From Idiomarina tyrosinivorans (GTDB lineage Bacteria; Pseudomonadota; Gammaproteobacteria; Enterobacterales; Alteromonadaceae), in NCBI RefSeq assembly GCF_003987475.1, contig NZ_PIQH01000006.1, positions 122,345-186,344 on the forward strand: a DNA stretch of 64,000 bases, in the 5' to 3' direction. The notes beneath the pieces are model-generated. The model had not been told where the DNA came from. It made no database searches and saw only the letters and a program-made list of their open reading frames with translations. Below, in pieces: positions 8,696 to 18,313 of the stretch (position 1 is the stretch's first letter; each line of letters begins with the position of its first letter). Position numbers and translations under genes: made by a program.

Positions 8696-11524
8696 ATGGA
8701 AACGATAGAAGTCCGTGGGGCTAGAACCCATAACCTGAAAAATATTAACTTAACCATTCCGCGCGACCGTTTGATTGTGATCACGGGGTTGTCTGGGTCT
8801 GGTAAATCATCACTCGCGTTTGACACGCTTTATGCAGAGGGGCAAAGGCGTTACGTTGAATCGCTGTCGGCCTATGCACGGCAGTTTTTGTCGTTAATGG
8901 AGAAGCCTGACGTCGATGCCATAGAAGGCTTATCACCCGCCATTTCGATTGAACAAAAGTCGACCTCGCATAACCCGCGTTCGACGGTGGGCACGATCAC
9001 CGAAATCTACGACTACTTGCGCCTTATGTATGCCCGAGTGGGCGAACCACGCTGTCCGACGCACGATGTCGCGCTTGCCGCGCAAACTGTATCGCAAATG
9101 GTTGACCAAGTGCTGGAGCAACCAGAAGGCAGTAAATTAATGTTGCTCGCACCGATTATTCAAAACCGTAAAGGCGAGCACGTTAAAGTATTAGAGAACC
9201 TGCAGCTACAAGGCTTTATCCGTGCCCGTATCGACGGCGAAATTTGCGACCTCAGCGATCCTCCAACACTAGAGCTACAGAAAAAACATACGATTGAAGT
9301 GGTGGTCGACCGTTTCAAAGCACGTGACGGCATTGAGCAACGCTTAGCAGAATCCTTTGAAACCGCGTTGGAATTGAGTGGCGGCACAGCGTTCGTCGCG
9401 CCAATGGAGGGTGACGGCGAAACCTTAGTGTTTTCCGCGAACTTCGCCTGCCCACATTGCGGCTACAGCATGCAAGAGCTAGAGCCACGACTGTTTTCGT
9501 TCAACAACCCAGCGGGAGCTTGTACCACTTGTGACGGACTGGGTGTTGAGCAGTTTTTTGACCCTGATAAAGTGGTAACAAACAGTGAACTATCGTTGTC
9601 TGGTGGCGCCATCCGCGGCTGGGACAAACGCAATTTTTACTACTATCAGATGCTACAGTCGCTGGCGAAACACTATGACTTTAGCTTAACCGCGCCATTT
9701 AACAGTTTACCGGACGATGTGCGTCAGGTCGTACTGTACGGCAGTGGTAAAACCTCGATTCGCTTCACCTATATGAATGATCGTGGTGATAAAGTCGTCC
9801 GTGACCATGCGTTTGAAGGCATTATCCCGAATATGCAACGACGCTATCGGGAGACCGAGTCGCAAGCGGTTCGCGATGAGCTAAGCAAGTACCTTGCGGT
9901 GCAGCCGTGTAAGAGCTGCCACGGCACGCGTTTGCGGATTGAAGCACGGCATGTTTTTGTCAACGACACCACGCTGCCAGAGATTGTCGAAAAGTCTATT
10001 GGCGATGCATTAGACTTTTTCAATAACTTATCGCTTGAAGGCCAACGCGCACAAATTGCTGAGAAAATCCTTAAAGAGATCAATGACCGCTTACACTTTT
10101 TGGTCAATGTTGGACTCAACTACCTAAGCCTCTCACGCAGTGCAGAAACACTGTCCGGGGGGGAGGCGCAACGGATCCGTTTAGCCTCGCAAATTGGTGC
10201 CGGTTTGGTCGGCGTCATGTATGTGCTCGACGAACCCAGTATTGGCTTACACCAGCGTGACAATGAACGCCTATTGGCGACACTGACCCACTTACGCGAC
10301 TTGGGTAATACCGTCATTGTGGTTGAGCATGATGAAGATGCGATCCGTCAGGCTGACCATGTTATTGATATTGGCCCCGGGGCAGGCGTTCATGGCGGCA
10401 GCATTATCGCCCAAGGTGACGTTAACGACATCATTAATAGTGAAGGCTCACTAACGGGGCAATACCTTAGTGGTAAACAAAAAATCGTTGTTCCCGCACA
10501 ACGCCACCAACCTGACGATCGCTGGATCACGTTATCCGGTGCCAGTGGCAACAACCTAAAAGATGTCGAGCTGAAGCTACCTATTGGCTTGATGACCTGT
10601 GTAACGGGTGTCTCGGGTTCAGGTAAATCAACGCTGGTCAATGATACCCTATTCCGCATCGCTCACCACGAGCTCAACGGCGCTACCGCGGTTGAACCAG
10701 CGCCATACCAAGCCGTAGACGGCATGCAATATCTCGACAAAGTGGTCGATATCGACCAAAGCCCAATTGGACGCACACCGCGCTCAAACCCTGCGACCTA
10801 TACAGGCATCTTCACGCCTATTCGCGAGTTATTTGCTGGCGTCCCTGAAGCCCGAGCTCGCGGCTACAAACCCGGACGTTTTTCTTTTAACGTCCGTGGT
10901 GGACGTTGCGAGGCTTGCCAAGGCGATGGCGTGATTAAGGTCGAAATGCATTTTTTACCCGACGTCTATGTACCTTGCGATATCTGTAAAGGCAAACGTT
11001 ATAACCGTGAAACCTTAGAGATTCAGTACAAAGGTAAGAGCATTCATGAAGTACTGGATATGACCGTAGAGGACGCGCGAGAATTCTTTGATGCGGTTCC
11101 TGCCATTGCCCGTAAGTTACAAACCCTGATCGATGTGGGTCTCTCCTACATTCGCTTGGGACAGTCGGCGACGACGCTTTCCGGTGGTGAGGCGCAACGG
11201 GTCAAGTTGTCTCGCGAATTGTCCAAACGCGACACCGGTAAAACCCTTTATATTCTGGATGAACCGACAACCGGCTTGCACTTCCATGATATCCAGCAGT
11301 TGTTGTCGGTGATTCACCGTTTACGCGATCATGGCAATACAGTCGTGATTATCGAGCATAACTTAGATGTGATTAAAACCGCTGATTGGATTGTCGATTT
11401 AGGCCCAGAGGGGGGCTCTGGGGGTGGCGAAATTCTGTGTGAGGGCGCGCCAGAGAAGATTGTTAACGAACCACGCTCTCATACAGCGACCTTTTTAAAA
11501 CCGATGTTAAAACAGGGAAAGTAA
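8696..11524 (+). CDS. uvrA: Excinuclease ABC subunit A
   Basis: Damage-recognition ATPase of nucleotide excision repair. Two ABC modules are visible: Walker [16 protein letters not shown] near residue 32 and [15 protein letters not shown] near 640, with signature motifs [12 protein letters not shown] and [12 protein letters not shown]. Zinc-finger cysteine pairs occur near 255-285 (CPHC...CTTC) and 740-765 (CEAC...CDIC). The 942-residue length is normal. I looked for a LexA box (CTGT-N8-ACAG) in the 119-bp divergent upstream region and saw none, unlike E. coli. The next gene starts 1 bp after the stop. Confidence 0.98.
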   Translation: METIEVRGARTHNLKNINLTIPRDRLIVITGLSGSGKSSLAFDTLYAEGQRRYVESLSAYARQFLSLMEKPDVDAIEGLSPAISIEQKSTSHNPRSTVGTITEIYDYLRLMYARVGEPRCPTHDVALAAQTVSQMVDQVLEQPEGSKLMLLAPIIQNRKGEHVKVLENLQLQGFIRARIDGEICDLSDPPTLELQKKHTIEVVVDRFKARDGIEQRLAESFETALELSGGTAFVAPMEGDGETLVFSANFACPHCGYSMQELEPRLFSFNNPAGACTTCDGLGVEQFFDPDKVVTNSELSLSGGAIRGWDKRNFYYYQMLQSLAKHYDFSLTAPFNSLPDDVRQVVLYGSGKTSIRFTYMNDRGDKVVRDHAFEGIIPNMQRRYRETESQAVRDELSKYLAVQPCKSCHGTRLRIEARHVFVNDTTLPEIVEKSIGDALDFFNNLSLEGQRAQIAEKILKEINDRLHFLVNVGLNYLSLSRSAETLSGGEAQRIRLASQIGAGLVGVMYVLDEPSIGLHQRDNERLLATLTHLRDLGNTVIVVEHDEDAIRQADHVIDIGPGAGVHGGSIIAQGDVNDIINSEGSLTGQYLSGKQKIVVPAQRHQPDDRWITLSGASGNNLKDVELKLPIGLMTCVTGVSGSGKSTLVNDTLFRIAHHELNGATAVEPAPYQAVDGMQYLDKVVDIDQSPIGRTPRSNPATYTGIFTPIRELFAGVPEARARGYKPGRFSFNVRGGRCEACQGDGVIKVEMHFLPDVYVPCDICKGKRYNRETLEIQYKGKSIHEVLDMTVEDAREFFDAVPAIARKLQTLIDVGLSYIRLGQSATTLSGGEAQRVKLSRELSKRDTGKTLYILDEPTTGLHFHDIQQLLSVIHRLRDHGNTVVIIEHNLDVIKTADWIVDLGPEGGSGGGEILCEGAPEKIVNEPRSHTATFLKPMLKQGK

Positions 11525-11525
11525 G

Positions 11526-11933
11526 ATGTTAGAAGAGCAGTTTAAGGTCAGATTTTATGAAACCGACGCGCTTGGGCATGTCAATAACACGGTGATCCCA
11601 GGATGGATAGAAACCGGGCGTTTACCCATTTTCGACTTCTTTGGCGCAATGTCCGGCGAGACCATTAGCCTGATCGTGGCACGTTTAGAAGTCGATTATC
11701 TTCGTCCAATATATTTTGGTAAGCCCGTTACGGTGAAAACGTTCGTCATGCGCTTAGGGAACAGTAGTTTCGATATTGGCACCGAGGTTTGGCAAGACGA
11801 CCAATGCTGTGCTATGGGTAAGACGATATTGGTGTACTTTGACTACAGCGAACAAAAAGCCACACCGTTAACGGCAGACATCAAACAGAAACTTTCAGCA
11901 TTGGCACATCCGGAGTATCCGATTGACGCATGA
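11526..11933 (+). CDS. Acyl-CoA thioesterase, hotdog (4HBT/YbgC-like)
   Basis: A 135-residue hotdog-fold protein. FYETDALGHVNN at residues 10-21 contains the catalytic-type aspartate and the HVNN motif of the 4-hydroxybenzoyl-CoA thioesterase group. LEVDYLRPIYFGKPVTVKT is the central helix-strand signature. It should hydrolyse an acyl-CoA; chain length cannot be told from sequence. It starts just after the uvrA stop and ends 4 bp before glsA, so uvrA-thioesterase-glsA probably form one transcript of unrelated functions. Confidence 0.87.
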   Translation: MLEEQFKVRFYETDALGHVNNTVIPGWIETGRLPIFDFFGAMSGETISLIVARLEVDYLRPIYFGKPVTVKTFVMRLGNSSFDIGTEVWQDDQCCAMGKTILVYFDYSEQKATPLTADIKQKLSALAHPEYPIDA

Positions 11934-11937
11934 TGTA

Positions 11938-12879
11938 ATGAGCGGCGGCCAGCCGATACAACAACCTGATGACACTCGAGCCTTATTGGAAACCATTTAT
12001 CAACAGGCACGAGCGATTGAAGGTGGTGAGGTTGCCAGCTACATTCCTGCACTGGCCGAAGTTGCCCCAGAGCAATGCGCGCTTACCTTGGCGACCCTAG
12101 ACGGTCAGAGTGTGTCGGTAGGTGATGCCGCGCAACGCTTTTCTATTCAATCTATCTCAAAAATTTTTGGCCTTATGCTGGCCATGGAACGTGTTGGCGA
12201 GTCGCTTTGGGAGCGGGTTCAAATGGAGCCTTCTGGGCAACCTTTTAATTCCATTGTGCAGCTTGAATGGGAAAAAGGCATTCCGCGTAATCCAATGATA
12301 AACGCCGGCGCAATTCTCGTTGCCGATGTGCTTGTTAGCCGTTATTCAGCCAGTAAGAACGCGGTTCTAAGCTTGGTCAGGCAACTTTGCGGCGCGGACG
12401 ATGTATTTGCTGACGGCCGGGTTCACCAAAGTGAGATGGCGCATGGTCACCGCAACGCCGCACTTGCCCATCTGATGAAGAGCTTTGGCAATATCGAAGC
12501 GGACGTAGACGAGGTGCTGGATCACTATTTTTGGCAATGTGCCCTGACCATGAGTACTCAGCAGTTGGCGCGCTCATTCGCCTTCTTGGCAAATCGTGGT
12601 GTCTGTCCGTTTTCGCAGAAGCGCATCGTCGCGCGCCGAGATGCACAACGCATCAATGCCATCCTCTCCACCTCGGGGATGTATGACCAAAGCGGTGAAT
12701 TCGCCTTTACCGTAGGAGTGCCAGCGAAAAGTGGCGTCGGCGGTGGTATTGTCGCAGTAGTACCCGATTATGGCGTTATCGCGGCGTGGAGCCCCAAATT
12801 AAACCACTACGGCAACAGCCAGAGAGGACTCTACATGATCCGCGAAGTGGCAACGCGATTAGGGCTTAGCGTTTATTAA
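11938..12879 (+). CDS. glsA: Glutaminase
   Basis: Hydrolyses glutamine to glutamate and ammonia. It belongs to the serine-dependent beta-lactamase-like glutaminase family: RFSIQSISKIFGL near residue 70 holds the catalytic Ser-x-x-Lys, PRNPMINAGAI follows near 125, and SGVGGGIVAVVP near 265 is typical. The ATG at 11938 gives 313 residues, close to the family's 304-310; a TTG five codons upstream would overlap the thioesterase. No strong ribosome site is seen, so coupling to the upstream gene is likely. Its stop overlaps the stop of the convergent gene by 3 bp. Confidence 0.94.
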   Translation: MSGGQPIQQPDDTRALLETIYQQARAIEGGEVASYIPALAEVAPEQCALTLATLDGQSVSVGDAAQRFSIQSISKIFGLMLAMERVGESLWERVQMEPSGQPFNSIVQLEWEKGIPRNPMINAGAILVADVLVSRYSASKNAVLSLVRQLCGADDVFADGRVHQSEMAHGHRNAALAHLMKSFGNIEADVDEVLDHYFWQCALTMSTQQLARSFAFLANRGVCPFSQKRIVARRDAQRINAILSTSGMYDQSGEFAFTVGVPAKSGVGGGIVAVVPDYGVIAAWSPKLNHYGNSQRGLYMIREVATRLGLSVY

Positions 12880-13661
12880 TGCACTCCGCGAGAGCGATAG
12901 ATTTGAAAACGGCTTAAATTGTAACGCCGAAACAATTGATCGATTGTACCGTTGCGACCTAATTCACGAATCAGTTGGCGTATAATTGTCGCGCTTACCG
13001 CTTTATTGTCCGCAACAAGAATGCTGAGCTTATATTGTTGATCGTGGCGCTGAGAGATTAATAGTTTATCCAAATAATCTTCCTTCGCATTTTGCAGCGC
13101 GGCAAGGAATTCATCATTCAGTACGATCACATCAAGACGCCCATGCAGTAACAGGCGTAAGCAGGCGACATGCGAATCTGCCAAGTACATGTTGTAGTGT
13201 TGTTCGAGGAATTTTCGGTCGGTGTGATAGTTGGTGAAACTATAATGGTAACCATTGATGCCGCCAAGGCGTTTATCGGTTAAGTCCTTAAAATACGCTT
13301 GCGTTCTCCCGGGTTGCTTCAAGGCCACAAATCTATCGCTACCTTGAATTAACGGCTGTACCGCCTGCACCGTCTCGCCTTTGCGGTTCCAACCCCAATC
13401 AATGTCTTCGAAGAACATGACATCACAACAACCCTTTTTTGACAGGGCGCGATAACGTGTCGCCGCAGGCACTTCTTGCAAAACAAATTCGTAGGTGTCT
13501 TGATAGGCGTTTAACGCATCGATGAGGTCGGAGGTTAAACTGGAATCTAAATATTTTGAGTAGTACGGGGCAAATTCATAGGCGGCGACACGCACCTTCA
13601 TCTGCGCGTGTGCGTTCACTGAGATAATGACAAGCAATAAAGCGAATATCAGTCTTCTCAA
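12876..13661 (-). CDS. Periplasmic substrate-binding-like protein (SBP family 3)
   Basis: A 261-residue secreted protein. A signal peptide (MRRLIFALLLVIISVNAHA, cleaved before QM) precedes a type II periplasmic binding fold. KVRVAAYEFAPYYS is the usual first strand, CDVMFFEDIDW and LDVIVLNDEFLAAL mark the hinge-side strands. No ABC permease or ATPase is adjacent, so it is probably an orphan binding protein or a stand-alone relative of sensor domains. The ligand-binding arginine of amino-acid binders is not obvious. Function unknown beyond ligand binding in the periplasm. Confidence 0.75.
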   Translation of the reverse strand: MRRLIFALLLVIISVNAHAQMKVRVAAYEFAPYYSKYLDSSLTSDLIDALNAYQDTYEFVLQEVPAATRYRALSKKGCCDVMFFEDIDWGWNRKGETVQAVQPLIQGSDRFVALKQPGRTQAYFKDLTDKRLGGINGYHYSFTNYHTDRKFLEQHYNMYLADSHVACLRLLLHGRLDVIVLNDEFLAALQNAKEDYLDKLLISQRHDQQYKLSILVADNKAVSATIIRQLIRELGRNGTIDQLFRRYNLSRFQIYRSRGVH

Positions 13662-13750
13662 AATTCAGTAACCCTCAAAAAAGCCCTATTAATACTCCTA
13701 ACATCTCTAACAAATGTCAAGGCATCGCTCTGCCGCGGAACAGCAGAAAT

Positions 13751-13776
13751 AAAAAAGCCCGCGGTTAAGCGGGCTT
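13751..13776 (-). terminator. tufA terminator
   Basis: Stem AAGCCCGC/GCGGGCTT (13755-13762 with 13769-13776), loop GGTTAA, followed on the minus strand by six T. It lies 23 bp after the tuf stop. Between stop and terminator an imperfect small hairpin (AGCACTTA/TAAGTACT) is also present. The whole tail is identical in the second tuf copy. Confidence 0.93.
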
Positions 13777-13798
13777 CTTCAGTACTTAGCGTAAGTGC

Positions 13799-14983
13799 TT
13801 AGTCTAAGATTTTAGACACAACACCTGCACCTACTGTACGGCCACCTTCACGAATCGCGAAGCGTAAACCTTCGTCCATCGCGATTGGAGCAATCAGGTC
13901 TACAACAAATTTCAAGTTGTCACCTGGCATGACCATTTCTACGCCTTCTGGCAATTCTACTGCGCCCGTTACGTCTGTTGTACGGAAGTAGAACTGTGGA
14001 CGATAGCCTTTAAAGAATGGCGTGTGACGGCCACCTTCTTCTTTGGTCAATACGTAGACTTCTGCTTCGAATTTCGTGTGCGGAGTGATTGTGCCTGGCT
14101 TCGCCAATACTTGGCCACGCTCTACTTCGTCACGCTTCGTACCACGCAACAACGCACCGATGTTCTCACCTGCACGACCTTCGTCTAGCAACTTACGGAA
14201 CATCTCTACACCCGTTACGGTGGTCTTCGTAGTTTCTTTCATTCCTACGATTTCACACTCGTCACCCGTCTTAACGATTCCGCGCTCTACACGACCGGTT
14301 ACTACCGTACCACGACCTGAAATCGAGAATACGTCTTCGATTGGCATGATGAACGGCTTGTCGATGTCACGCTCTGGCTCTGGGATGTATGAATCTAGCG
14401 CATCTGCCAATTCTACAATCTTCTTCGACCATTCTTCGTCGCCTTCCAACGCTTTCAACGCTGAGCCTTGGATAACTGGCAAGTCGTCGCCCGGGAAGTC
14501 GTACTCTGACAACAACTCACGAACTTCCATTTCTACCAATTCCAACAACTCTTCGTCGTCTACCATGTCACATTTGTTCATGAAGACTACGATAAACGGT
14601 ACGCCTACCTGACGTGACAACAAGATGTGCTCACGCGTTTGTGGCATTGGGCCGTCTGTTGCCGCTACTACCAAAATCGCGCCGTCCATCTGCGCTGCAC
14701 CGGTGATCATGTTTTTAACATAGTCAGCGTGTCCTGGGCAGTCTACGTGCGCGTAGTGACGTGCTGGCGTGTCATATTCTACGTGTGACGTCGAAATCGT
14801 GATACCACGCTCTTTCTCTTCTGGCGCGTTATCAATAGAGGCGAAGTCTTTCGCCGCACCGCCGTATACTTTTGCCAATACGGTAGTAATGGCAGCTGTC
14901 AGCGTAGTTTTACCGTGGTCAACGTGACCGATTGTACCGACGTTTACGTGCGGTTTCGAGCGTTCAAATTTTTCTTTAGACAT
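13799..14983 (-). CDS. tufA: Elongation factor Tu, copy 1
   Basis: GTPase that delivers aminoacyl-tRNA to the ribosome; 394 residues. G1 GHVDHGKTT at about 19-26, G3 DCPGH, G4 NKCD and the switch I region ERGITI are intact. It is the last gene of rpsL-rpsG-fusA-tuf, 59 bp after fusA. The protein is identical to the copy at 30560-31744; the genes differ only at 14594 and 14768, both silent. It is not followed by the S10 ribosomal operon as in some relatives. Confidence 0.99.
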   Translation of the reverse strand: MSKEKFERSKPHVNVGTIGHVDHGKTTLTAAITTVLAKVYGGAAKDFASIDNAPEEKERGITISTSHVEYDTPARHYAHVDCPGHADYVKNMITGAAQMDGAILVVAATDGPMPQTREHILLSRQVGVPFIVVFMNKCDMVDDEELLELVEMEVRELLSEYDFPGDDLPVIQGSALKALEGDEEWSKKIVELADALDSYIPEPERDIDKPFIMPIEDVFSISGRGTVVTGRVERGIVKTGDECEIVGMKETTKTTVTGVEMFRKLLDEGRAGENIGALLRGTKRDEVERGQVLAKPGTITPHTKFEAEVYVLTKEEGGRHTPFFKGYRPQFYFRTTDVTGAVELPEGVEMVMPGDNLKFVVDLIAPIAMDEGLRFAIREGGRTVGAGVVSKILD

Positions 14984-15042
14984 GATATTTCCTCAAACTT
15001 AAGTTAAAAGCCCGGCCCTTTCGAGACCGGACCAGACCTTAC

Positions 15043-17169
15043 TTAACCTTTAGTGTTGCGCTCAGCCATTACTTTTTCAGCAATGTTATTAGGCGCTTCG
15101 CCGTACTTCAAGAACTCCATTGAGTAAGATGCGCGACCTTGCGTTTGTGAACGCAAGTCGGTTGCATAACCGAACATCTCAGACAGTGGTACTTGCGCGT
15201 TAACCGCTTTCAAGCCACCAGGAGCTTCTTCCATACCTTCGATTAAACCGCGACGACGGTTCAAGTCACCCACTACGTCACCCATGAATTCTTCAGGGGT
15301 TACTACTTCAACCTTCATCATCGGCTCAAGTAATACTGGGCTCGCCTGCATTGCGCCTTTTTTGAACGCCATGCTACCCGCGATTTTAAACGCCATTTCT
15401 GACGAGTCAACGTCGTGGTATGAACCATCATACAAGGTCGCTTTAACACCCAATACTGGGAAGCCAGCAAGCACACCTTGTTGCATTTGTTCTTGAATAC
15501 CTTTATCGACCGCAGGGATGTACTCTTTCGGTACTACACCACCAACGATTTCGTTAACGAATTCGTAAGTAATGTCGTCGCCGTTTTCATCTTCTTCGAT
15601 CGTCATCGGCTCAAGTCTTAACCATACGTGACCGAACTGACCGCGACCACCTGATTGACGTACGAATTTACCTTCGACTTCAACCTTGCTGCGGATAGCT
15701 TCACGGTAAGCAACCTGAGGCTGACCTACGTTACATTCAACTTTGAACTCACGCTTCATACGGTCAACGATGATATCCAAGTGCAGCTCACCCATACCAG
15801 AGATGATGGTTTGACCAGATTCTTCGTCAGTTTTAACACGGAACGAAGGATCTTCTGCCGCCAACTTACCTAGGGCAATACCCATTTTCTCTTGGTCAGC
15901 TTTGGTTTTTGGTTCAACCGCAACAGAGATAACAGGCTCTGGGAATTCCATACGTTCCAAAATGATTGGATTGTTTGGATCACACAGCGTGTCACCGGTG
16001 GTTACGTCTTTCAAACCGATCAGTGCAGCGATGTCGCCAGCCAATACTTCTTTGATCTCTTCACGGCTGTTCGAGTGCATCTGTACCATACGGCCAACAC
16101 GTTCTTTTTTGCTCTTAACTGCGTTAAGAACGCCGTCACCTTGGTTCAGTTTACCTGAATAAACACGAACGAAAGTCAGAGTACCAACGAATGGGTCGGT
16201 AGCGATTTTGAATGCCAACGCTGAGAAAGGCTCGTCATCAGATGACTTACGCACGCCTTCTGACTCGTCAGGAAGAATACCGCGAATTGCCTTAACTTCA
16301 GTGGGTGATGGCAAATATTCGACAACTGCGTCAAGAACCGCTTGAACGCCTTTGTTTTTGAACGCTGAACCAGCAGCAACCAAGCAGATTTCGTTAGCCA
16401 ATGTGCGAGCACGTAGGCCTTGCTTAATCTCGGCTTCTGTTAGTTCACCTTCTTCAAGGTATTTTTCCATCAATTCTTCGTTAGCTTCTGCAGCTGCTTC
16501 AACAAGGTTGTTGTGCCATTCTTCACACTCTTCAACCATGTCTGCAGGGATGTCTTCATAAGTGAAAGACGTACCCATGTCTTCTTCGTTCCAGTTGATG
16601 AACTTCATTTTGATCAAGTCCACAACGCCGCGGAAGTTATCTTCTGCGCCAACCGGTAACTGCATTGGTACCGCTTCTGCTGCTAAGCGAGTTTTCATTT
16701 GCCCAACAACTGCCAAGAAGTCCGCACCTGCACGGTCCATCTTGTTCACGAATACCATGCGTGGTACTTCGTATTTGTTAGCCTGACGCCATACGGTTTC
16801 AGTCTGCGGTTGCACGCCTGAAGAAGCACACAACACAACAACTGCACCATCAAGTACCCGCAAAGAACGTTCTACTTCGATTGTGAAGTCAACGTGTCCA
16901 GGAGTATCGATGATATTGATGCGGTGCTCAGGGAACTGCTTGTCCATGCCCTGCCAGAAACAGGTAGTCGCAGCAGAGGTGATTGTGATACCACGCTCCT
17001 GCTCCTGCTCCATCCAGTCCATGGTTGCAGCACCATCATGTACCTCACCAATTTTGTGAGACAGACCGGTATAAAACAACACACGCTCTGTGGTGGTCGT
17101 TTTACCAGCGTCTACGTGAGCACAGATACCGATATTACGATAGCGCTCAATGGAAGTCTTACGAGCCAC
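15043..17169 (-). CDS. fusA: Elongation factor G
   Basis: GTPase driving ribosomal translocation and, with RRF, ribosome recycling. 708 residues; G1 [13 protein letters not shown] at about 17-25, switch [13 protein letters not shown]3 [10 protein letters not shown]4 NKMDRAG. Domains II-V follow, with [15 protein letters not shown] in domain IV and [16 protein letters not shown] in domain V. Third gene of the str operon, 33 bp after rpsG. It is the single classical fusA in this window; no second copy is seen. Confidence 0.99.
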   Translation of the reverse strand: MARKTSIERYRNIGICAHVDAGKTTTTERVLFYTGLSHKIGEVHDGAATMDWMEQEQERGITITSAATTCFWQGMDKQFPEHRINIIDTPGHVDFTIEVERSLRVLDGAVVVLCASSGVQPQTETVWRQANKYEVPRMVFVNKMDRAGADFLAVVGQMKTRLAAEAVPMQLPVGAEDNFRGVVDLIKMKFINWNEEDMGTSFTYEDIPADMVEECEEWHNNLVEAAAEANEELMEKYLEEGELTEAEIKQGLRARTLANEICLVAAGSAFKNKGVQAVLDAVVEYLPSPTEVKAIRGILPDESEGVRKSSDDEPFSALAFKIATDPFVGTLTFVRVYSGKLNQGDGVLNAVKSKKERVGRMVQMHSNSREEIKEVLAGDIAALIGLKDVTTGDTLCDPNNPIILERMEFPEPVISVAVEPKTKADQEKMGIALGKLAAEDPSFRVKTDEESGQTIISGMGELHLDIIVDRMKREFKVECNVGQPQVAYREAIRSKVEVEGKFVRQSGGRGQFGHVWLRLEPMTIEEDENGDDITYEFVNEIVGGVVPKEYIPAVDKGIQEQMQQGVLAGFPVLGVKATLYDGSYHDVDSSEMAFKIAGSMAFKKGAMQASPVLLEPMMKVEVVTPEEFMGDVVGDLNRRRGLIEGMEEAPGGLKAVNAQVPLSEMFGYATDLRSQTQGRASYSMEFLKYGEAPNNIAEKVMAERNTKG

Positions 17170-17202
17170 AATAAACTCCTTAAATGGTTAACTGTGAAAT
17201 AA

Positions 17203-17673
17203 TTACCAGCGATAGTGAGCGAAGGCTTTGTTCGCTTCAGCCATGCGGTGAACGTCTTCACGTTTCTTCACAGCCGACCCTTTGCTTTCAGATGCGTCTA
17301 ACATTTCAGCGGCTAGACGCTGCGACATTGATTTTTCACCACGGACACGCGCTGCATCAACTAACCAACGCATAGCCAGTGCATTACGACGTACTGGACG
17401 AACTTCGACTGGTACTTGGTAGGTAGAACCACCCACGCGACGAGATTTAACCTCGACAGTAGGACGAACGTTGTCCAACGCCGCTTCAAAAATTTCTAGG
17501 TGATCTTTGCCTGACTTATCAGCCAGGATATCTAGAGCACCGTAAATGATCTTTTCTGCGACAGATTTTTTGCCGTCAACCATGACGACATTGATAAATT
17601 TAGCCAACAACTCTGATCCGAACTTAGGATCCGGCAGGATTTTACGTTGACCTATGACGCGTCTTCTTGGCAT
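17203..17673 (-). CDS. rpsG: 30S ribosomal protein S7
   Basis: Head protein that binds the 3' domain of 16S rRNA and nucleates assembly. 156 residues beginning [36 protein letters not shown] is not needed in full: the [15 protein letters not shown] and [12 protein letters not shown] signatures are clear. Length matches E. coli. In E. coli S7 represses the str operon at the rpsL-rpsG junction; here the junction is 72 bp and could hold a similar site, but I did not identify it by structure. Confidence 0.99.
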   Translation of the reverse strand: MPRRRVIGQRKILPDPKFGSELLAKFINVVMVDGKKSVAEKIIYGALDILADKSGKDHLEIFEAALDNVRPTVEVKSRRVGGSTYQVPVEVRPVRRNALAMRWLVDAARVRGEKSMSQRLAAEMLDASESKGSAVKKREDVHRMAEANKAFAHYRW

Positions 17674-17745
17674 CTCAAAATTCTCCGATTAATTCAGGGT
17701 TTCCCCAAAACGTATGTTGTGTTTGGCCTTACTAACGGAGAACCG

Positions 17746-18120
<375 letters not shown>

Positions 18121-18194
18121 TCATTACTCCTAAGTTAGTTGATGTCGCTCAACCGTGTGAAAAATCATTTCCCGTTCCCCCATAGGAAAACGGA

Positions 18195-18209
18195 TCCCGA
18201 AAATCGGGA
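18195..18209 (-). promoter_or_regulatory. Hairpin at the predicted 5' end of the str leader
   Basis: TCCCGA/TCGGGA stem of 6 bp with a 3-nt loop, placed exactly where the transcript from the rpsL promoter should begin. Farther out, TTCCCG (18216-18211) and CGGGAA (18174-18169) could pair around it. A 5'-terminal hairpin can protect an mRNA from decay; that role is inferred. Confidence 0.45.
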
Positions 18210-18215
18210 GCGGGA

Positions 18216-18244
18216 ATTTTAATGGTCAGATTTTCGCCTGTCAA
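18216..18244 (-). promoter_or_regulatory. Sigma-70 promoter of the str operon
   Basis: On the minus strand a perfect -35 TTGACA (18244-18239), a 17-bp spacer and -10 TAAAAT (18221-18216). It is followed by the GC-rich stretch TCCCGCTCCCG, typical of promoters repressed in the stringent response. Transcription should begin near 18209, giving a leader of about 90 nt before rpsL. Confidence 0.85.
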
Positions 18245-18255
18245 GGCTCCATAAA

Positions 18256-18286
18256 AGAAGCCGGTACCATTACAGTACCGGCTTCT
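18256..18286 (-). terminator. rpoC terminator
   Basis: A perfect 12-bp stem (18256-18267 with 18275-18286, core GAAGCCGGTAC) and a 7-nt loop, then TTTTAT on the minus strand. It lies 27 bp beyond the rpoC stop codon and 12 bp before the rpsL -35 box. Confidence 0.92.
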
Positions 18287-18313
18287 ATACGTTTTCAGAT
18301 ATTTAGCGAACAA

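Larger units (their letters stand above)
13749..14983 (-). repeat. tuf duplication, copy A (1235 bp)
   Basis: This interval, running from the terminator T-run to the tuf ATG, is repeated in the same orientation at 30510-31744. I compared the two line by line and found two differences, at 14594 and 14768. Identity stops abruptly at the ATG on one side and just past the terminator on the other, consistent with gene conversion holding the copies together. Confidence 0.97.

Noticed and set aside
12876..13661. SBP-like protein as part of an amino-acid ABC transporter
   Set aside because: No permease or ATPase gene is next to it, so transport cannot be claimed; kept as an orphan binding protein.
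14076..14612. Open frame of 178 codons on the plus strand across tufA (and its twin at 30837-31373)
   Set aside because: It is antisense to the highly constrained tuf gene; its openness follows from tuf codon use, and it has no ribosome site or recognisable domain.
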